NCBI RefSeq assembly: GCF_003573545.1
Contig: NZ_QWET01000004.1
Location: 327,103 to 391,102 of the forward strand
Direction of reading: 5' to 3'
Length of the DNA: 64,000 nt
From: Mariniphaga sediminis
GTDB lineage: Bacteria > Bacteroidota > Bacteroidia > Bacteroidales > Prolixibacteraceae
Shown: in pieces, positions 18,835-30,200 of the stretch
Layout of the letters: every line of letters starts with the position of its first letter
How positions within the stretch are numbered: position 1 is the first letter of the stretch
Notes under the pieces: generated by a model
The model's database searches: none
What the model was told of the DNA's origin: nothing
Seen by the model: only the letters and a program-made list of their open reading frames with translations
Translations under genes and position numbers: made by a program

Positions 18835-19875
18835 TTATGCTCCGGAAGTCATTTTGTCGATATATCCCATCGACCTGTCATCAATCCTAATTTCCCCTTT
18901 CGTGATGTGCCCCAAGGTAAAAAACGGAATCTTTTGTTCGGTCATAAAATCCACAAAATCATCTTCGTGTTCCGGGGCTACTTCAAGGATTACCCTTCCC
19001 ATCGCCTCCCCAAAAAGGAATGCATCCAGGCGCCTTTCCGCATCTGTGGTAATATCAAACCCTAATCCGTTGGGAACAGCTGCGCGCAACAAGGTAAAGA
19101 AAAGACCGCCTTTTCCTACGGGACTTGCGCTCCGAAGCATTTTTAGTTTGTGCAGTTCTCGTAGCGCATTCTGAATATTTAATTCATCTTCTATATAAAA
19201 AACTGGAAGTGGGGAATCCGAAATGCCATGATAAAACTCAAGATACTCTGAAGAGCTGACATCGTCTAACGAACGCCCAATCAAAAAAATATTACCGCCC
19301 TTTTCTTTAAATGCATGGGTTGTTAAGGTGTTCTTATCCTCCACTGCTCCTACCATACTTATAATAATAGTTGGCGGAACAGGACCGTGTCCGGAGAAAT
19401 GATCGAACCTGATTTTTCTGTCCGAAATTTTTAAATCAAAAGTTACAGCAGCATTTTCCAACCCCTTTTTGGCACCTGAAGCAATGTACTGTCCCTTAGG
19501 ATCGGCAAAATCAATATGATACAAGAAGGCACTAACAGCAACAGGTTTTGCCCCCAGACATAACATTTTACGTGTGGCTCTTGAAATAAGAATTTCAGTA
19601 GCCTTTTGCGGATCGTTTTGCAAATGATGATGAAATGCGTGAGTACTCATGGCTAAACTGGCACCGGTGCTGTCAATATCAAACAGACCTATTTCGTCAT
19701 TGTCACCTTCACCAATTGAATCAGGCGAGATAGGTATCTCACTAAAATCATTGAAATAATTAATACTCGAAAGGTTAGGGTTGACCATAAGAGAAAAAAT
19801 AACATTCTCAATGTCGGTTGGTTCCGGAACAGAATCAAGAGTAAATTCCGTTTCCCGCTGCATAATGTCTCTCAT
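18835..19875 (-). CDS. PurM/PurL-like AIR-synthase-family protein
   Basis: A 346-residue protein with one AIR-synthase fold, comparable to one half of the PurL (FGAM synthase) core. The N-terminal nucleotide-binding part has SIGEGDNDEIGLFDIDSTG then DPQKATEILISRATRKMLCL near residues 50-110, and the C-terminal part has SASPVGKGGLFFTLLRAA and EVAPEHEDDFVDF. The glutaminase and second synthase half of PurL are absent, so it cannot be a complete large-type PurL. It may be a specialised paralogue; no purine genes adjoin it. Its start could also be the Met four codons in. Confidence 0.7.
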   Translation of the reverse strand: MRDIMQRETEFTLDSVPEPTDIENVIFSLMVNPNLSSINYFNDFSEIPISPDSIGEGDNDEIGLFDIDSTGASLAMSTHAFHHHLQNDPQKATEILISRATRKMLCLGAKPVAVSAFLYHIDFADPKGQYIASGAKKGLENAAVTFDLKISDRKIRFDHFSGHGPVPPTIIISMVGAVEDKNTLTTHAFKEKGGNIFLIGRSLDDVSSSEYLEFYHGISDSPLPVFYIEDELNIQNALRELHKLKMLRSASPVGKGGLFFTLLRAAVPNGLGFDITTDAERRLDAFLFGEAMGRVILEVAPEHEDDFVDFMTEQKIPFFTLGHITKGEIRIDDRSMGYIDKMTSGA

Positions 19876-19908
19876 ATTATCCGGTTTTTCTGGTAATTAA
19901 AGCAAAAA

Positions 19909-19916
19909 CAAAGGTA
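19909..19916 (-). promoter_or_regulatory. Candidate promoter of the PurL-like/ubiE/porT transcript
   Basis: The minus strand reads TACCTTTG, a full match to TAnnTTTG, 34 bases before the ATG at 19875. TATG lies exactly 19 bases further upstream, one mismatch from TTTG. Confidence 0.5.
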
Positions 19917-19988
19917 ATTAAGTAAGCGACTTTTCCATAAAATTAGCTATTTTTTTTAATTTCGGGGAGGAATGAAAAAACGCAGAAC

Positions 19989-20753
19989 ATGAAAAAAATA
20001 GTACTGATTACAGGCGCTACATCGGGAATTGGTGAGGCAACCGCCATGCTACTGGCCGAAAATAATTTTAACCTTATTATTACCGGCCGACGACAGGACA
20101 GACTAAATATCCTGAAAGAAAAAATTGAAAACGAAACATCTGCCGAGGTTTACCTTCTCCATTTCGATATCCGGAACCCGGATCAAACGGAACATGCGAT
20201 AAAAAGTTTACCCAATAAATGGCAGAAAATTGACATTCTGATAAACAATGCTGGCCTGGCTGTTGGATTAAGCGGTGTAAACAACGGGGTTTTGGACGAC
20301 TGGGAACGAATGATTGACACCAACATTAAAGGGCTGCTTTATATTACCCGTCTTGTATCGGACAAAATGGTGGAGAAAGGCGAAGGACATATTGTGAATA
20401 TCTCTTCCATTGCGGGAAAAGAAACATACCCTATGGGCAATGTTTACTGCGCGACCAAACATGCCGTGCAATCGCTTACCCAGGGAATGCGCCTCGACTT
20501 TCTCAAACACGGTATTAAGGTATCTTCAGTTTGTCCTGGTGCTGTTAACACCGAATTCTCCCTTGTACGTTTCAAAGGCAACGAGGGACAGGCAGAAAAG
20601 GTATATGAAGGATTTACCCCGCTTGATGCCCATGATGTTGCTGAAACCATCCTTTTTGTAGTAAGCCGGCCCCGACATGTGAACATCGATGACGTTTTAG
20701 TGATGCCGACCGACCAGGCCTTTTCGCGCGATTTTAACAGGAAAAAACCCTAA
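19989..20753 (+). CDS. Short-chain dehydrogenase/reductase, YdfG-like
   Basis: A 254-residue classical SDR oxidoreductase using NAD(P)H. The cofactor motif ITGATSGIGEATAMLL is at residues 7-22, NNAG near 87-90, the catalytic Ser in NISSIAGKET near 138, and the YxxxK pair in YCATKHAV near 154. The sequence FSRDFNRKKP-type tail and VVSRPRHVNIDDVLVMPTDQ resemble the YdfG/3-hydroxy acid dehydrogenase group. A TAATTTCG sequence (one mismatch from the -7 motif) lies at 19957. The substrate is not clear. Confidence 0.9.
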   Translation: MKKIVLITGATSGIGEATAMLLAENNFNLIITGRRQDRLNILKEKIENETSAEVYLLHFDIRNPDQTEHAIKSLPNKWQKIDILINNAGLAVGLSGVNNGVLDDWERMIDTNIKGLLYITRLVSDKMVEKGEGHIVNISSIAGKETYPMGNVYCATKHAVQSLTQGMRLDFLKHGIKVSSVCPGAVNTEFSLVRFKGNEGQAEKVYEGFTPLDAHDVAETILFVVSRPRHVNIDDVLVMPTDQAFSRDFNRKKP

Positions 20754-20758
20754 CTTTG
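20751..20758 (+). promoter_or_regulatory. Candidate -7 element for the GT2/LytS/LytTR genes
   Basis: TAACTTTG is a full match to TAnnTTTG. Its TAA is also the SDR stop codon. It ends 18 bases before the ATG at 20777. No -33 TTTG at the right distance was found. Confidence 0.35.
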
Positions 20759-20776
20759 CAAGCACGAACAAAAAAC

Positions 20777-21487
20777 ATGTCAGAAATAATAATTATAACA
20801 CCGGTAAAAGATTCACCCGCTACTACCGAAAAAACAATTGAAGCTGTGTGCCAGTCTGACTGTGCTGCAGAGTACTTCGTTTACGACGATTTCAGTGGCA
20901 AAGAAACCAAAGAGTTATTAATTGACGCTCAAAAAAAATGGGGATTTCACCTCATTCATATGGAAGACCTCACCAACAAGCCTTCTCCCAATTACAAACT
21001 GGTTTTGCAAGAGGCGCAAAAAACGGCCATTAAACACGGCAAGCCACTCGCTATTGTGGAATCGGATGTCATCGTGCACCCCAATACCTTCCGGCAACTT
21101 TTAGAAATTGTAAAAACAAAACCGGATGCAGGACTTGTAGGGGCCATAACCGTAGATCAGGACGGAAAATATAACTTCCCATACAACTTCGAAAAAAGCA
21201 AAAACACCCAGGTAATCGATACTTCGCGCAGCCTGAGTTTTTGCTGCACTTTGTTGTCGCTCCCGTTCCTTGAGGCATTTAATTTTGAGGAATTATCGCA
21301 GAAAAAGGACTGGTTTGATGTCACCATTAGTCATCAGGCGAGAAAACTGGGTTTTCGAAATTACCTTGCAAAAGGAATTGAGGTATTACACCTGCCCCAT
21401 TCGAGCCGGCCATGGAAACAACTTAAATACAGTAATCCTTTGTTATACTACATAAAAAAATTGATCCACCAACGCGACCGTATCTGA
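20777..21487 (+). CDS. Glycosyltransferase family 2 protein
   Basis: A 236-residue GT-A fold glycosyltransferase. The N-terminal nucleotide-sugar part begins SEIIIITPVKDSPATTEKTI with YVYDDFSGKET-like sequence (FVYDDFSGKETKELL), and the metal-binding segment is LAIVESDVIVHPNTF near residue 95. It has no membrane segment. The frame opens at a TTG at 20756, but the ATG at 20777 gives the normal start. It overlaps the next gene, the histidine kinase, by one base, so the two are translationally coupled. Acceptor and donor sugars are not predictable. Confidence 0.85.
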   Translation: MSEIIIITPVKDSPATTEKTIEAVCQSDCAAEYFVYDDFSGKETKELLIDAQKKWGFHLIHMEDLTNKPSPNYKLVLQEAQKTAIKHGKPLAIVESDVIVHPNTFRQLLEIVKTKPDAGLVGAITVDQDGKYNFPYNFEKSKNTQVIDTSRSLSFCCTLLSLPFLEAFNFEELSQKKDWFDVTISHQARKLGFRNYLAKGIEVLHLPHSSRPWKQLKYSNPLLYYIKKLIHQRDRI

Positions 21488-22551
21488 TGGCTTATCTCAA
21501 ACGATACAATCATTTAAAAGTGCTAGCCCACCTGTGTTTCTGGATGGTGAGTCTCGGTGTCATGCTCTTCCTTTTTTATTATAATGAAAAAAGAGTTCAC
21601 TTCGATCTTGTTATTCTGATTAAAGCCCTGGTTACAAATCTAAGTTTTGCTTTGGCGGTATATATCAACCTTTGGGTTCTTATCCCCCGGTTTCTGAAGC
21701 AGAAAAACTATGTATTCTACATTTTCTGGCTAGTGGCACTGCTATCTTTCTCAAGTCTTTTTATTCAGTTCCTTCTTATTTTTCCACTTCGGAATGTGCT
21801 TAATGTTGGAGACAGATTTCGATCATTTGATACCAACCTGCACGCAGCATACTTTTCAGCCACCTTACTGTATGTAGTAATCACTTCGTTTCTGAAATTT
21901 ATTAAGGACTGGCTCGCATTGCAGGATCTGAACCTAAAACTGGCAAGAATTGAACGACAAAAACTGGAAGCGGAGCTAAAAACACTTAAAGGACAACTAA
22001 ACCCTCATTTCCTGTTTAATTCGCTCAACAATATTTACTCGCTCTCACTTATGCAATCAGAAAAGGTACCTGATCTCATCCTAAAACTATCTGATCTGAT
22101 GCGACACATCATTTATGATTCACGTGAGAATTTTATCCCAATCGAAAAAGAAATTGAATTTGTTACGAATTTTATTGCCCTACAAAGAATCCGTGCGGCA
22201 GATAACGTTCGCATATCCTACGAGATATCAGGAGACATTCCTCCCTCCAAAATTGCGCCACTTTTGTTTGAACCCTTTATCGACAATGCTTTTAAGCACG
22301 GACTACCCGGCACCAACGGAAAGGATTATATCCTTATATCTTTCAACTTTGACAGCCCGGGATGGCTACATTTCCACATTGAAAATAATTATGAATGGCT
22401 GGAAGAACCCATACAAAAAAAAGAAAGCGGAATTGGAATTGCCAATGTAAAACAAAGGCTGAACCATCTATATTCTGCCTCTGATTACCGTCTTAAAATA
22501 ATACATGAAAACCATATACATACCGTAACTCTCCAGTTAAAATTGAAATGA
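21487..22551 (+). CDS. LytS-type sensor histidine kinase
   Basis: A 354-residue membrane histidine kinase of the LytS/YehU type. Four hydrophobic segments occupy residues 10-130, then a short coiled stretch (LARIERQKLEAELKTLKGQL), then the phosphoacceptor block LNPHFLFNSLNNIYSLSLM near residue 175, and a HATPase domain with LLFEPFIDNAFKHGLP and SGIGIANVKQRLNHLY. There is no periplasmic sensor domain, so the signal is probably sensed in the membrane. It is paired with the LytTR regulator two bases downstream and coupled to the GT2 gene upstream. Confidence 0.93.
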   Translation: MAYLKRYNHLKVLAHLCFWMVSLGVMLFLFYYNEKRVHFDLVILIKALVTNLSFALAVYINLWVLIPRFLKQKNYVFYIFWLVALLSFSSLFIQFLLIFPLRNVLNVGDRFRSFDTNLHAAYFSATLLYVVITSFLKFIKDWLALQDLNLKLARIERQKLEAELKTLKGQLNPHFLFNSLNNIYSLSLMQSEKVPDLILKLSDLMRHIIYDSRENFIPIEKEIEFVTNFIALQRIRAADNVRISYEISGDIPPSKIAPLLFEPFIDNAFKHGLPGTNGKDYILISFNFDSPGWLHFHIENNYEWLEEPIQKKESGIGIANVKQRLNHLYSASDYRLKIIHENHIHTVTLQLKLK

Positions 22552-22552
22552 C

Positions 22553-23275
22553 ATGGAAGTAAAAGCGATGATTGTGGACGATGAACCCCTGGCTCAAAAT
22601 GTAATTGACCAATACGCCAAAAAATTACCAAATCTGCTGTTGATTGCAAAATGCAGTGATGCCATATGCGCACATCAGGTTTTGCAAGAGAAAAAAGTGG
22701 ATTTAATTTTTCTTGATATCAATATGCCTAAACTTTCAGGCATTTCATTTTTAAAAAACCTAAAAGACGCGCCATTGGTAATTTTTACGACTGCTTATTC
22801 CGAGTATGCCCTGGAAGGCTTTGAATTAGATGCTGTAGATTACCTGAAAAAACCATTCTCTTTCGAAAGATTTTGCAAGGCCTTTTTTAAAGCGGAGGAG
22901 CTACTTCGATTGAAAGAGGCCGACCAAAACCGGAATAAGGAAATACCAGAGGAGAAGGATTTTTTATTTATCAAATCAAACAAAAAGACATATAAGGTTA
23001 ACTTTCATGAAATTTATTTTGTGGAAGGATTGGGAGATTACATCCAAATTCACTTAAAAAGCCAGAAGATTATTGCCAACCTTTCCATGAAAAAAATGAT
23101 GGAAATTCTCCCATCAGAAGAATTCTTTCGTATCCACAAATCGTACATCATTTCAATCGACAAACTGGAATTAGTGGAAGGCAATTCAATCATTATCAAC
23201 AAAAAACGACTTCCTGTGGGTAATAGTTACCGGCAGCAGTTTATGGAGTATGTAAACAGTTTTGGGATAAGTTAA
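22553..23275 (+). CDS. LytTR-family response regulator
   Basis: A 240-residue regulator with a receiver domain (about 1-120) and a LytTR DNA-binding domain (about 140-238). The receiver has the acidic pair in MIVDDEPLAQNV, the phosphoacceptor Asp in VDLIFLDINMPKLSG near residue 54, and the switch Lys in VDYLKKPFSFERF. The LytTR part has FIKSNKKTYKVNFHEIYFVE and FFRIHKSYIISIDKLE. It is the cognate partner of the kinase just upstream. Its regulon is unknown; the adjacent GT2 gene is a plausible target. Confidence 0.93.
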   Translation: MEVKAMIVDDEPLAQNVIDQYAKKLPNLLLIAKCSDAICAHQVLQEKKVDLIFLDINMPKLSGISFLKNLKDAPLVIFTTAYSEYALEGFELDAVDYLKKPFSFERFCKAFFKAEELLRLKEADQNRNKEIPEEKDFLFIKSNKKTYKVNFHEIYFVEGLGDYIQIHLKSQKIIANLSMKKMMEILPSEEFFRIHKSYIISIDKLELVEGNSIIINKKRLPVGNSYRQQFMEYVNSFGIS

Positions 23276-23380
23276 CAGGTAGGGGAGCAAAAAAGCAGAA
23301 AACAAGCCAGTATTTCGAAGCATAAACCGGATAGATTAATACAGACTCCGCTGAACAATCACAATACCAGCACAGTACTA

Positions 23381-24121
23381 TTATTCCATGAAGCCCTGGT
23401 CTTTCAATGTTTTTAGCATTTTTTCTGAAAAGAACTCATTATCCTTCTTTTTGTATCTTACGTCAGTAAATACCTGTGCCAGCGTTTCTTTGTCATTCTC
23501 CGTTACAAACTGTTTCATCGAATCAAGACTTTCTTTGTAAGCATATAATTCTCTGATACGTGTTTCATTGTAGTCTACATACTTTTCGTAGTGGATAACA
23601 CCTTCTAACGGAATACGGTCAGTTAACCCGGGATTTTCATCAGGATATCCCAATGCTACTGTTGTGACCGGGAAGGTCAATTTAGGAAGGTCCAGAAGCG
23701 TTATAATCTCTCCGGCATTGTATGTAGTGGTACCAAGGTAACAAATACCAAGTCCGTTGTTCTCTGCGGCAACACAGACATTTTGAGCTACCAGTAAAGC
23801 ATCAATTGTAGCCGTAATAAAAGAAATAAAATTGTTATAGCCCGGTTCTGCACTATTAAACTGGCACCATTTTGAAAAACGATTAAAATCCGCAGCAAAT
23901 GTTAACAAAACAGGTGCATTAACAGCTACAGGCTGGTTAAAATGTAAAGGGGCAAGTTCTTGTCGTCTTTTTTCTTCTTGTGTAACAATAACACTATACA
24001 CTTGCATATTTCCTGTAGTTGATGCCCGCGTACCAGAATAAAGAACACTTTCAATCAGTTTCTGAGGAACAGTTTGATTTTTAAATTTTCTTATAGTTAC
24101 ATGTTGGTTTAAAAGTTCCAT
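23381..24121 (-). CDS. NfsA-like NAD(P)H nitroreductase
   Basis: A 246-residue FMN-dependent nitroreductase-family protein. The start MELLNQHVTIRKFKNQTVPQ and SGTRASTTGNMQVYSVIVTQ (FMN-binding) are typical of the oxygen-insensitive NfsA/frp group, as is VCVAAENNGLGICYLGTTTY in the middle. The frame extends to 24259, but that adds a hydrophobic stretch overlapping terminator sequence, so the ATG at 24121 is chosen. Physiological substrate unknown; quinones or nitro compounds are usual for the family. Confidence 0.88.
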   Translation of the reverse strand: MELLNQHVTIRKFKNQTVPQKLIESVLYSGTRASTTGNMQVYSVIVTQEEKRRQELAPLHFNQPVAVNAPVLLTFAADFNRFSKWCQFNSAEPGYNNFISFITATIDALLVAQNVCVAAENNGLGICYLGTTTYNAGEIITLLDLPKLTFPVTTVALGYPDENPGLTDRIPLEGVIHYEKYVDYNETRIRELYAYKESLDSMKQFVTENDKETLAQVFTDVRYKKKDNEFFSEKMLKTLKDQGFME

Positions 24122-24192
24122 AGATTCCAAATGGTAATTTATTTGACAAAATAAAGGAATTGAATTAAAAAAAACGTAAATCCAAAATAAAA

Positions 24193-24211
24193 CTGCGGCT
24201 AAAAACCGCAG
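24193..24211 (-). terminator. Second hairpin downstream of the giant adhesin
   Basis: Perfect 6-bp stem CTGCGG/CCGCAG with a 7-base loop, followed on the minus strand by TTTTATTTT. It stands in tandem with the stronger terminator at 24224 and closes transcription before the nitroreductase. Confidence 0.55.
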
Positions 24212-24223
24212 ATCCCAAAAATA

Positions 24224-24254
24224 AAAAAGGGGAAGCAAAGCTCCCCCCTTTTTA
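24224..24254 (-). terminator. Terminator of the SprB-repeat adhesin gene
   Basis: On the minus strand, 17 bases after the stop codon, AAAAGGGG and CCCCTTTTTT pair around an inner AGC-TTT-GCT hairpin, and the U-tract continues into TTATTTTT. This is a good Rho-independent terminator. Confidence 0.75.
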
Positions 24255-24270
24255 ATCAATCAATTCGGTA

Positions 24271-27200
24271 TTACCTCCATTTAACAATCCTCTCTGTCTT
24301 GGCGAGTCCGTCGTTAGTAAATAAACTAACTACGTACACACCAGTTTTCAGATTTGCAGTACGGATTTCACGGTCGGGATATTCAATATCCAGAACTCTC
24401 TGACCAGCAATATTGCTTATAACAACCCTGGTCAATTTGTCGTTGTTCTTTATCGTTATGTGGCTGTCGAATGGATTCGGATACACCTGGAAGTCAATAG
24501 CCTGAGCTTCTGGGTCAAGACCCGTTGTTGCAGTAATATCAACAATGTCTGACTCCATTCTTGGTTCCATAGTAAATGCATTCATTCCACCATTTACAAC
24601 ACCCGTAACATCAAAGTAGTGATCAACAGTCGGTGTGTAAGCAAACATCAAGTCATTTACAATCACACTGTCAGTCATTTCATAGTAGATTTCCCATTCG
24701 CCATTTTCATTTACTTCAGCAGCGCGGGCACCTGATACTTTAACAAGTACACTCTCGTACATTTCATTTTGAGCATCAGACGGAACATCTACTTCTTCTG
24801 CGGTAATGGCAACTGCATCAGCAGCTTCAACTACACTTGCTGTAATGGTAGTTACATCATCTACTTCACTTACAACACCTACAACAGAAACTCCATCGCC
24901 AACAGCCATACTAGCAGCATCAGCATAAGCAACCCAGATACCATTCCAGGCTCCATTTCCATCCTGCATGAAGAAGCCTGTACCTTCAACAATACCAGTT
25001 ACAGTACCGGTTACACCCACTGTGTTACCATCTTCAGGAGATACATCTCCGTCGCCCTGAACTTCAGCAATTGTTTTAGCATCATAGCCAGCTTCAACTG
25101 TATCGCTTTTCCAGCACCAGTGGTAATCGCGAACGAAAACTACATATACATTGAATGAATCGGTAACGAAGATATTTTCATTTTGCCATGCCAATTCTTC
25201 TCCACCTTCTTCAGTACCAAGTGCATACTGATAGTGGTGATTCTGTTCTGAATCAACAGCTCCACCTGCTGCATTAACAGTGATTTCATTTCCTTCTACC
25301 ACTGTACTTATCATCAATTCAGTTTGAACAGGTACAAAAGTTTTAAGAACACTGTCTGAAATACATTCCATTTGATCTTTAACCTGGAATCTGTAGTGTC
25401 CGTCACTTTCATTGTCATCACCGTAAGTTAAACCAGTATCCATTTTATGCGTACCTACTCCTTCTGCTTCATTGAAAGCAACCCAGCTACTCCAAGGACC
25501 CACTGAGCTGGCACCTTCAACTTTCCTGTAACGTACATAAAGCATTCTACCTTCTTCGGCAGTAGCGGTAATCAAGGCAGTCGGAGAATCTTCACCGAAA
25601 CAGCTGCGGTCTTCAACAGAAGCAATCAATACTTCCTGAACCGGATCTATTGCGATAGTATCAGATGATACACAATCGTTTTCATCTCTAACCTCAACAA
25701 CAAAGATATTTCCAATCTCTACAAGGAAAGCACTACCTTCTGATTGCCATGGAGTGTGAATTACACCATTTTTCCACAGCTGATATTCATAATCGCCAGT
25801 ACCACCTGATACATTAGCTTCAATCAGTCCTTCAACAGCTCCGGCACAAGTAAATGAACCTTCTGCTTTAACAAGGTCAACCATCAATTCTTCAGGTTGG
25901 TCTACATATATTGTATCAATAGCTGAAGTACATCCGTTAGCATCGGTAACAGTTACTTCGAAACCATCATCGTTACTAGCTGGAACACCATTCAACCAAT
26001 AGATTGGTCCATCTGCTTCAATATCTGTATAGGTGGAATCAACAGATTCTCCAGCAGCGCTGGTACCCCAAACACGTGCATTATATACGCCTGATCCACC
26101 AGTGATATTTACTAAATGAATAGAACCATCCCATGAACCATAACATTTTGGCATCACATAATGAACTTCGCCTTTAATCATATGGAATTGCCACATAATT
26201 TCATCTGGTTGTTCAATTTGTACACGCCATTCGTTCACAGGTGTACCAAATTCATCTTCTTCACCGCCAACGATACAACCATTGGCATCCATTACCCAAA
26301 CAACCCAGGTTCCGGCGCCTACATTGAATTCGTTGCTTGTCTGCCACTCTTCTGAATCTTCAGCAGGTGCTTCTACAAGAAGGTGTCCTCCACCATTTGG
26401 TGGAATAGAAAGACCAGCGTAATATTTATAAGGAGCAGTACCGCCCATAGCATGAACCAGGAATTGTCCATCTTCCTCATCAAAGCAGGTAGCATCCTGT
26501 ATCCATTCAGCTTCAAATGTCAGGTAAGTATCAGGTTCCTGAACTTCCCAAGACTCAACAGTTGTATAAGGATTCTTATTATCTCCTGTAGTGGTAGCCA
26601 AAGTACATCCGTTAGCATCTTCAATGTACACAGTATAATGTGAATGTGCTAATCCGGTAAATGTATATGTATTGTCATCACCTGTATAAAGCATGCCACT
26701 ATCGTAACCACTACCGGTCAAACGTATGAGGAAACCATCGTCATCTCCTTCTTCGTCAACAAATGCAGTTCCACCATCAATAATCTCAACAGTGAAAGTA
26801 CCATCAGCTCCATCTTTACACTTAACATCGGTAATCTCAACAGTATATTTGATAGAATCAGGTTCGATAATTGTAAACGGAACACTGTACTCACAATCTA
26901 ATTGCTGATAATCGCCACTATAAGAATAATAATCCATTATGTATAAAGTATGATCACCGGCAGGCAATCCACTAAAAGTAGTGGCTGATGTCCAGCTACC
27001 ATCATTCACTTTAAATCCATAATAGCTCATTCCTTCCCAGCCGCCTGAACCAACAACAGAAATGGCACCATCGCTACCACCGTTGCAGGAAACATTCTGG
27101 GTTACGGTAACCTCAGCATCCAAAGCTTCCGGTTCAAGTATAGTTACTTCTGTCGGTCCAGCCATACATCCGTTGGCATCTTTTACCCAAACATTAAAGG

Positions 27201-30200
27201 TACCTGGCTCGGTAGCAATATATGTTTTTGATGTTGCACCTTCTGCAAAAGCAATCCATGAATTTGGGTTATTAATAGCATACCAGAAATCAGGAGTTCC
27301 TCCGGAAACATTTACTGTAATTTTACCATCATTGGTATCTTCACACCTCATATGTTTAATAGAAGTAGTAAAGCTCAGTAAATCCGGGTCATCCAACATA
27401 ATGTCTTCTGTCGTATATGAAGGACATCCTACCACATCTTCCACCAATACAGCATAAACTCCTTCGGGCAGTCCTGTAAATAAACCGGTAGCCTGATCTT
27501 CATAACCTTCAACCGGGTCACCTTCGCCATCAAGCAGCGTAAATAAGTAAGCACCGGCACCACCAGTAACAGCGCTCATTGGAACGGTAATGGTACCATC
27601 TTCTGCTTCGTAGCACAAAGGATGAGTCCATGTAATATCATCTTCATCAACCAGTAATGGGTCATATCCATCCACTTCTACAGGACCGTAATATACTTCG
27701 TCACATCCGTTATCACGAACTGCAATCCAGAATGTACCACCATCGACATTGAAGCTAACAGTACTTAATGTTGTTTCCGGATCATACGTTTCAAAATCCA
27801 ACCACAAATTTTCTCCAATGTTACCAAGTGCACCTTCATTGTTTACAATAGCATACTCAAGCAGACCATCAACATTTCCGCCTGTAGCCTGAACAGTTAT
27901 AATTCCTTCATAAGTACCAAAGCAAGAAGCACCATTGGCATTTACATCGGTAATCAACAACTCAGGATTTTCAGTAATTTCAATTGTATCTGTATTAGAT
28001 TCACAGGTATATTGGTCAACTACCCAAATTACATAAGTACCTGCATTGAAAGTAGTAGGGCTACCAACAATATTTGAAGGTCCAAAAGAAGAAATTTGTC
28101 CTGCTTCATTTTCTACATAGAATTGAATTCCACGGTTAGGTTCACCATCTGTCAAACCATCTGCCCAACTGGTAAAGTATACAGAAATAGTACCTGCTTT
28201 ATCACCAAAACATTCAATGTGTTCATCGGATTCAGCCCAGATAACATTTTCTTCCATAGAAATGGTAACTTCTATTTCAGAATCATATACACAGTCATTG
28301 GCATCTTTTACAACTATTTCGTGGGTTCCAACACCAACCTTAATAATAGTAAGGTTATCGTCGGTTTCTTTCCATGAACTTCCGTTAATAGAATAGAAAT
28401 AAGGAGCTGTACCACCTTCTATCATTAAGTGAATGTTCCCGTCATTACCCTCAATACAAGTTGGAGCAAATTCATCTGTAACCCAAGCACTTAATGCGTC
28501 AGGATTAACAACATCCATGTAATCAAAGTTTTGACTAACCGGGCAAATATCACCTTCTTCATTCTGAACGGTAACAGTAAGACCGTCATAAGGATAAGGC
28601 CATACATACATGTTGGCACTAACTTCTTCTGATTCCACGCCGTTAAACAAGATAGTATAGTTACCTGAACCACCAGTAATATTAGTAACAGTTACCATTG
28701 CGGCTTCGTCATTACAAAGCGGATCAGTAATATCTACCTGGAACTGAATATCTTCAGGAGATTGTACAGCAATCACATTACCTGACAGATTCGGATTGTA
28801 ATATTCTACTGAACAACCATTAGCATCTGTAATGGTCAGGCTGTAATAAGTAGGCATAAGACCTGTAAAAGTGTAAGCTGAAGCAACACCTGTCTCAGTT
28901 GTAACATTTCCATCCTCTTCAATTGCAAGAGTATAAGGAGCTGTACCACCTACGATATTGGTAACTGCTATTTCACCATCATTATCTCCACCACAGGTTA
29001 CATCCTCAACAGCCATATCAAAAGTAATGGCTTCTGGTTGACCTACAATAACACCAACTGTATCATCCATACAGCCATTATCATCTTTTACCCATACGGT
29101 ATAAGTACCAGCCATTAACTCATCAAAATCACCTGTAGCCTGCCAGTTTATACCATCAATAGAATACATATATCCGGCACCGGTTCCACCCATGGCAGAT
29201 GCAGTAATAGTACCATCGTCATAGTTATTACAGCTTGCATCGGTATGAGTAGCTGCAGCAATTAATTCAACATTTTCATCAATAATTTCGATCTGTACCC
29301 AATCCAATTCAGCACAGTCATTGGCATCCTGAACGTTTACCCAATAAACACCAGGTTCCCATGCAAACTGGAAGTTAGATTTAGTGGTTATGTCGCCCAT
29401 ATCAGGACCTCCGTCAGCATCAGGTGCAATATAATAAGTATAAGGAGCTGTACCACCTGTCGCGCTAATAATAACAGAACCATCTTCTCCGTAGCAAACC
29501 GGATTATGTGTTTCAACAGTAAATGCAACCGGATCAACAGACTCAGGAATATTTACTGTATGTTTCAACGACATACAACCATTGGCATCTTTCACGCGAA
29601 CGGTCACAACTCCACCTGCAGCAGATTCGAAGCTGGGAGAGTTTGTCCAAACCCAGTTCTCCGGATTGGGGTCTTCATTAAATAAGTACTCAACGGCTTC
29701 TGCCGGAGCAGTTACTGTAACCGTTACATTACCTCCGAAACATGACTCGGCAGTCATTTGAGTTGTAATATCAGAAAGTCCAACGTTAACGGCAAGCGAG
29801 CCATCATTGGATGTATCTGTATTCACAAGATCTTCTCCGTCAGGTATATCATACCAGAAATTAGTCGCTCCCCACATCATATCACTGGAAAACGAGGGAG
29901 CAATGTTATTCGGATAGCTTAACACAGTAAAATGAAGGTCAAGGATATCTGTTTTTACATTGTCACCAATAGTTGTGGCAGATCCAGACCAGTCAATGCT
30001 AATTATTCCACCCGACTCGGAAACTGACACTCCGGATAATGATGGGTGAACATTAGATTCTGCGTCAAATGCAAAAATGGCATCATTAAACTCCAAATTC
30101 AGTTCAAACTCGCTTAATTGAATAAAATCCCGCACTGAGATTGTTACCGTGTAATCGTTTGCCTCATCATAACAATAAGAGGCGTCTTCTGCATAAAGTT

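Noticed and set aside
23276..23380. A terminator between the LytTR gene and the nitroreductase gene
   Set aside because: The 105-base gap between the convergent stops shows no convincing stem with a U-tract on either strand.
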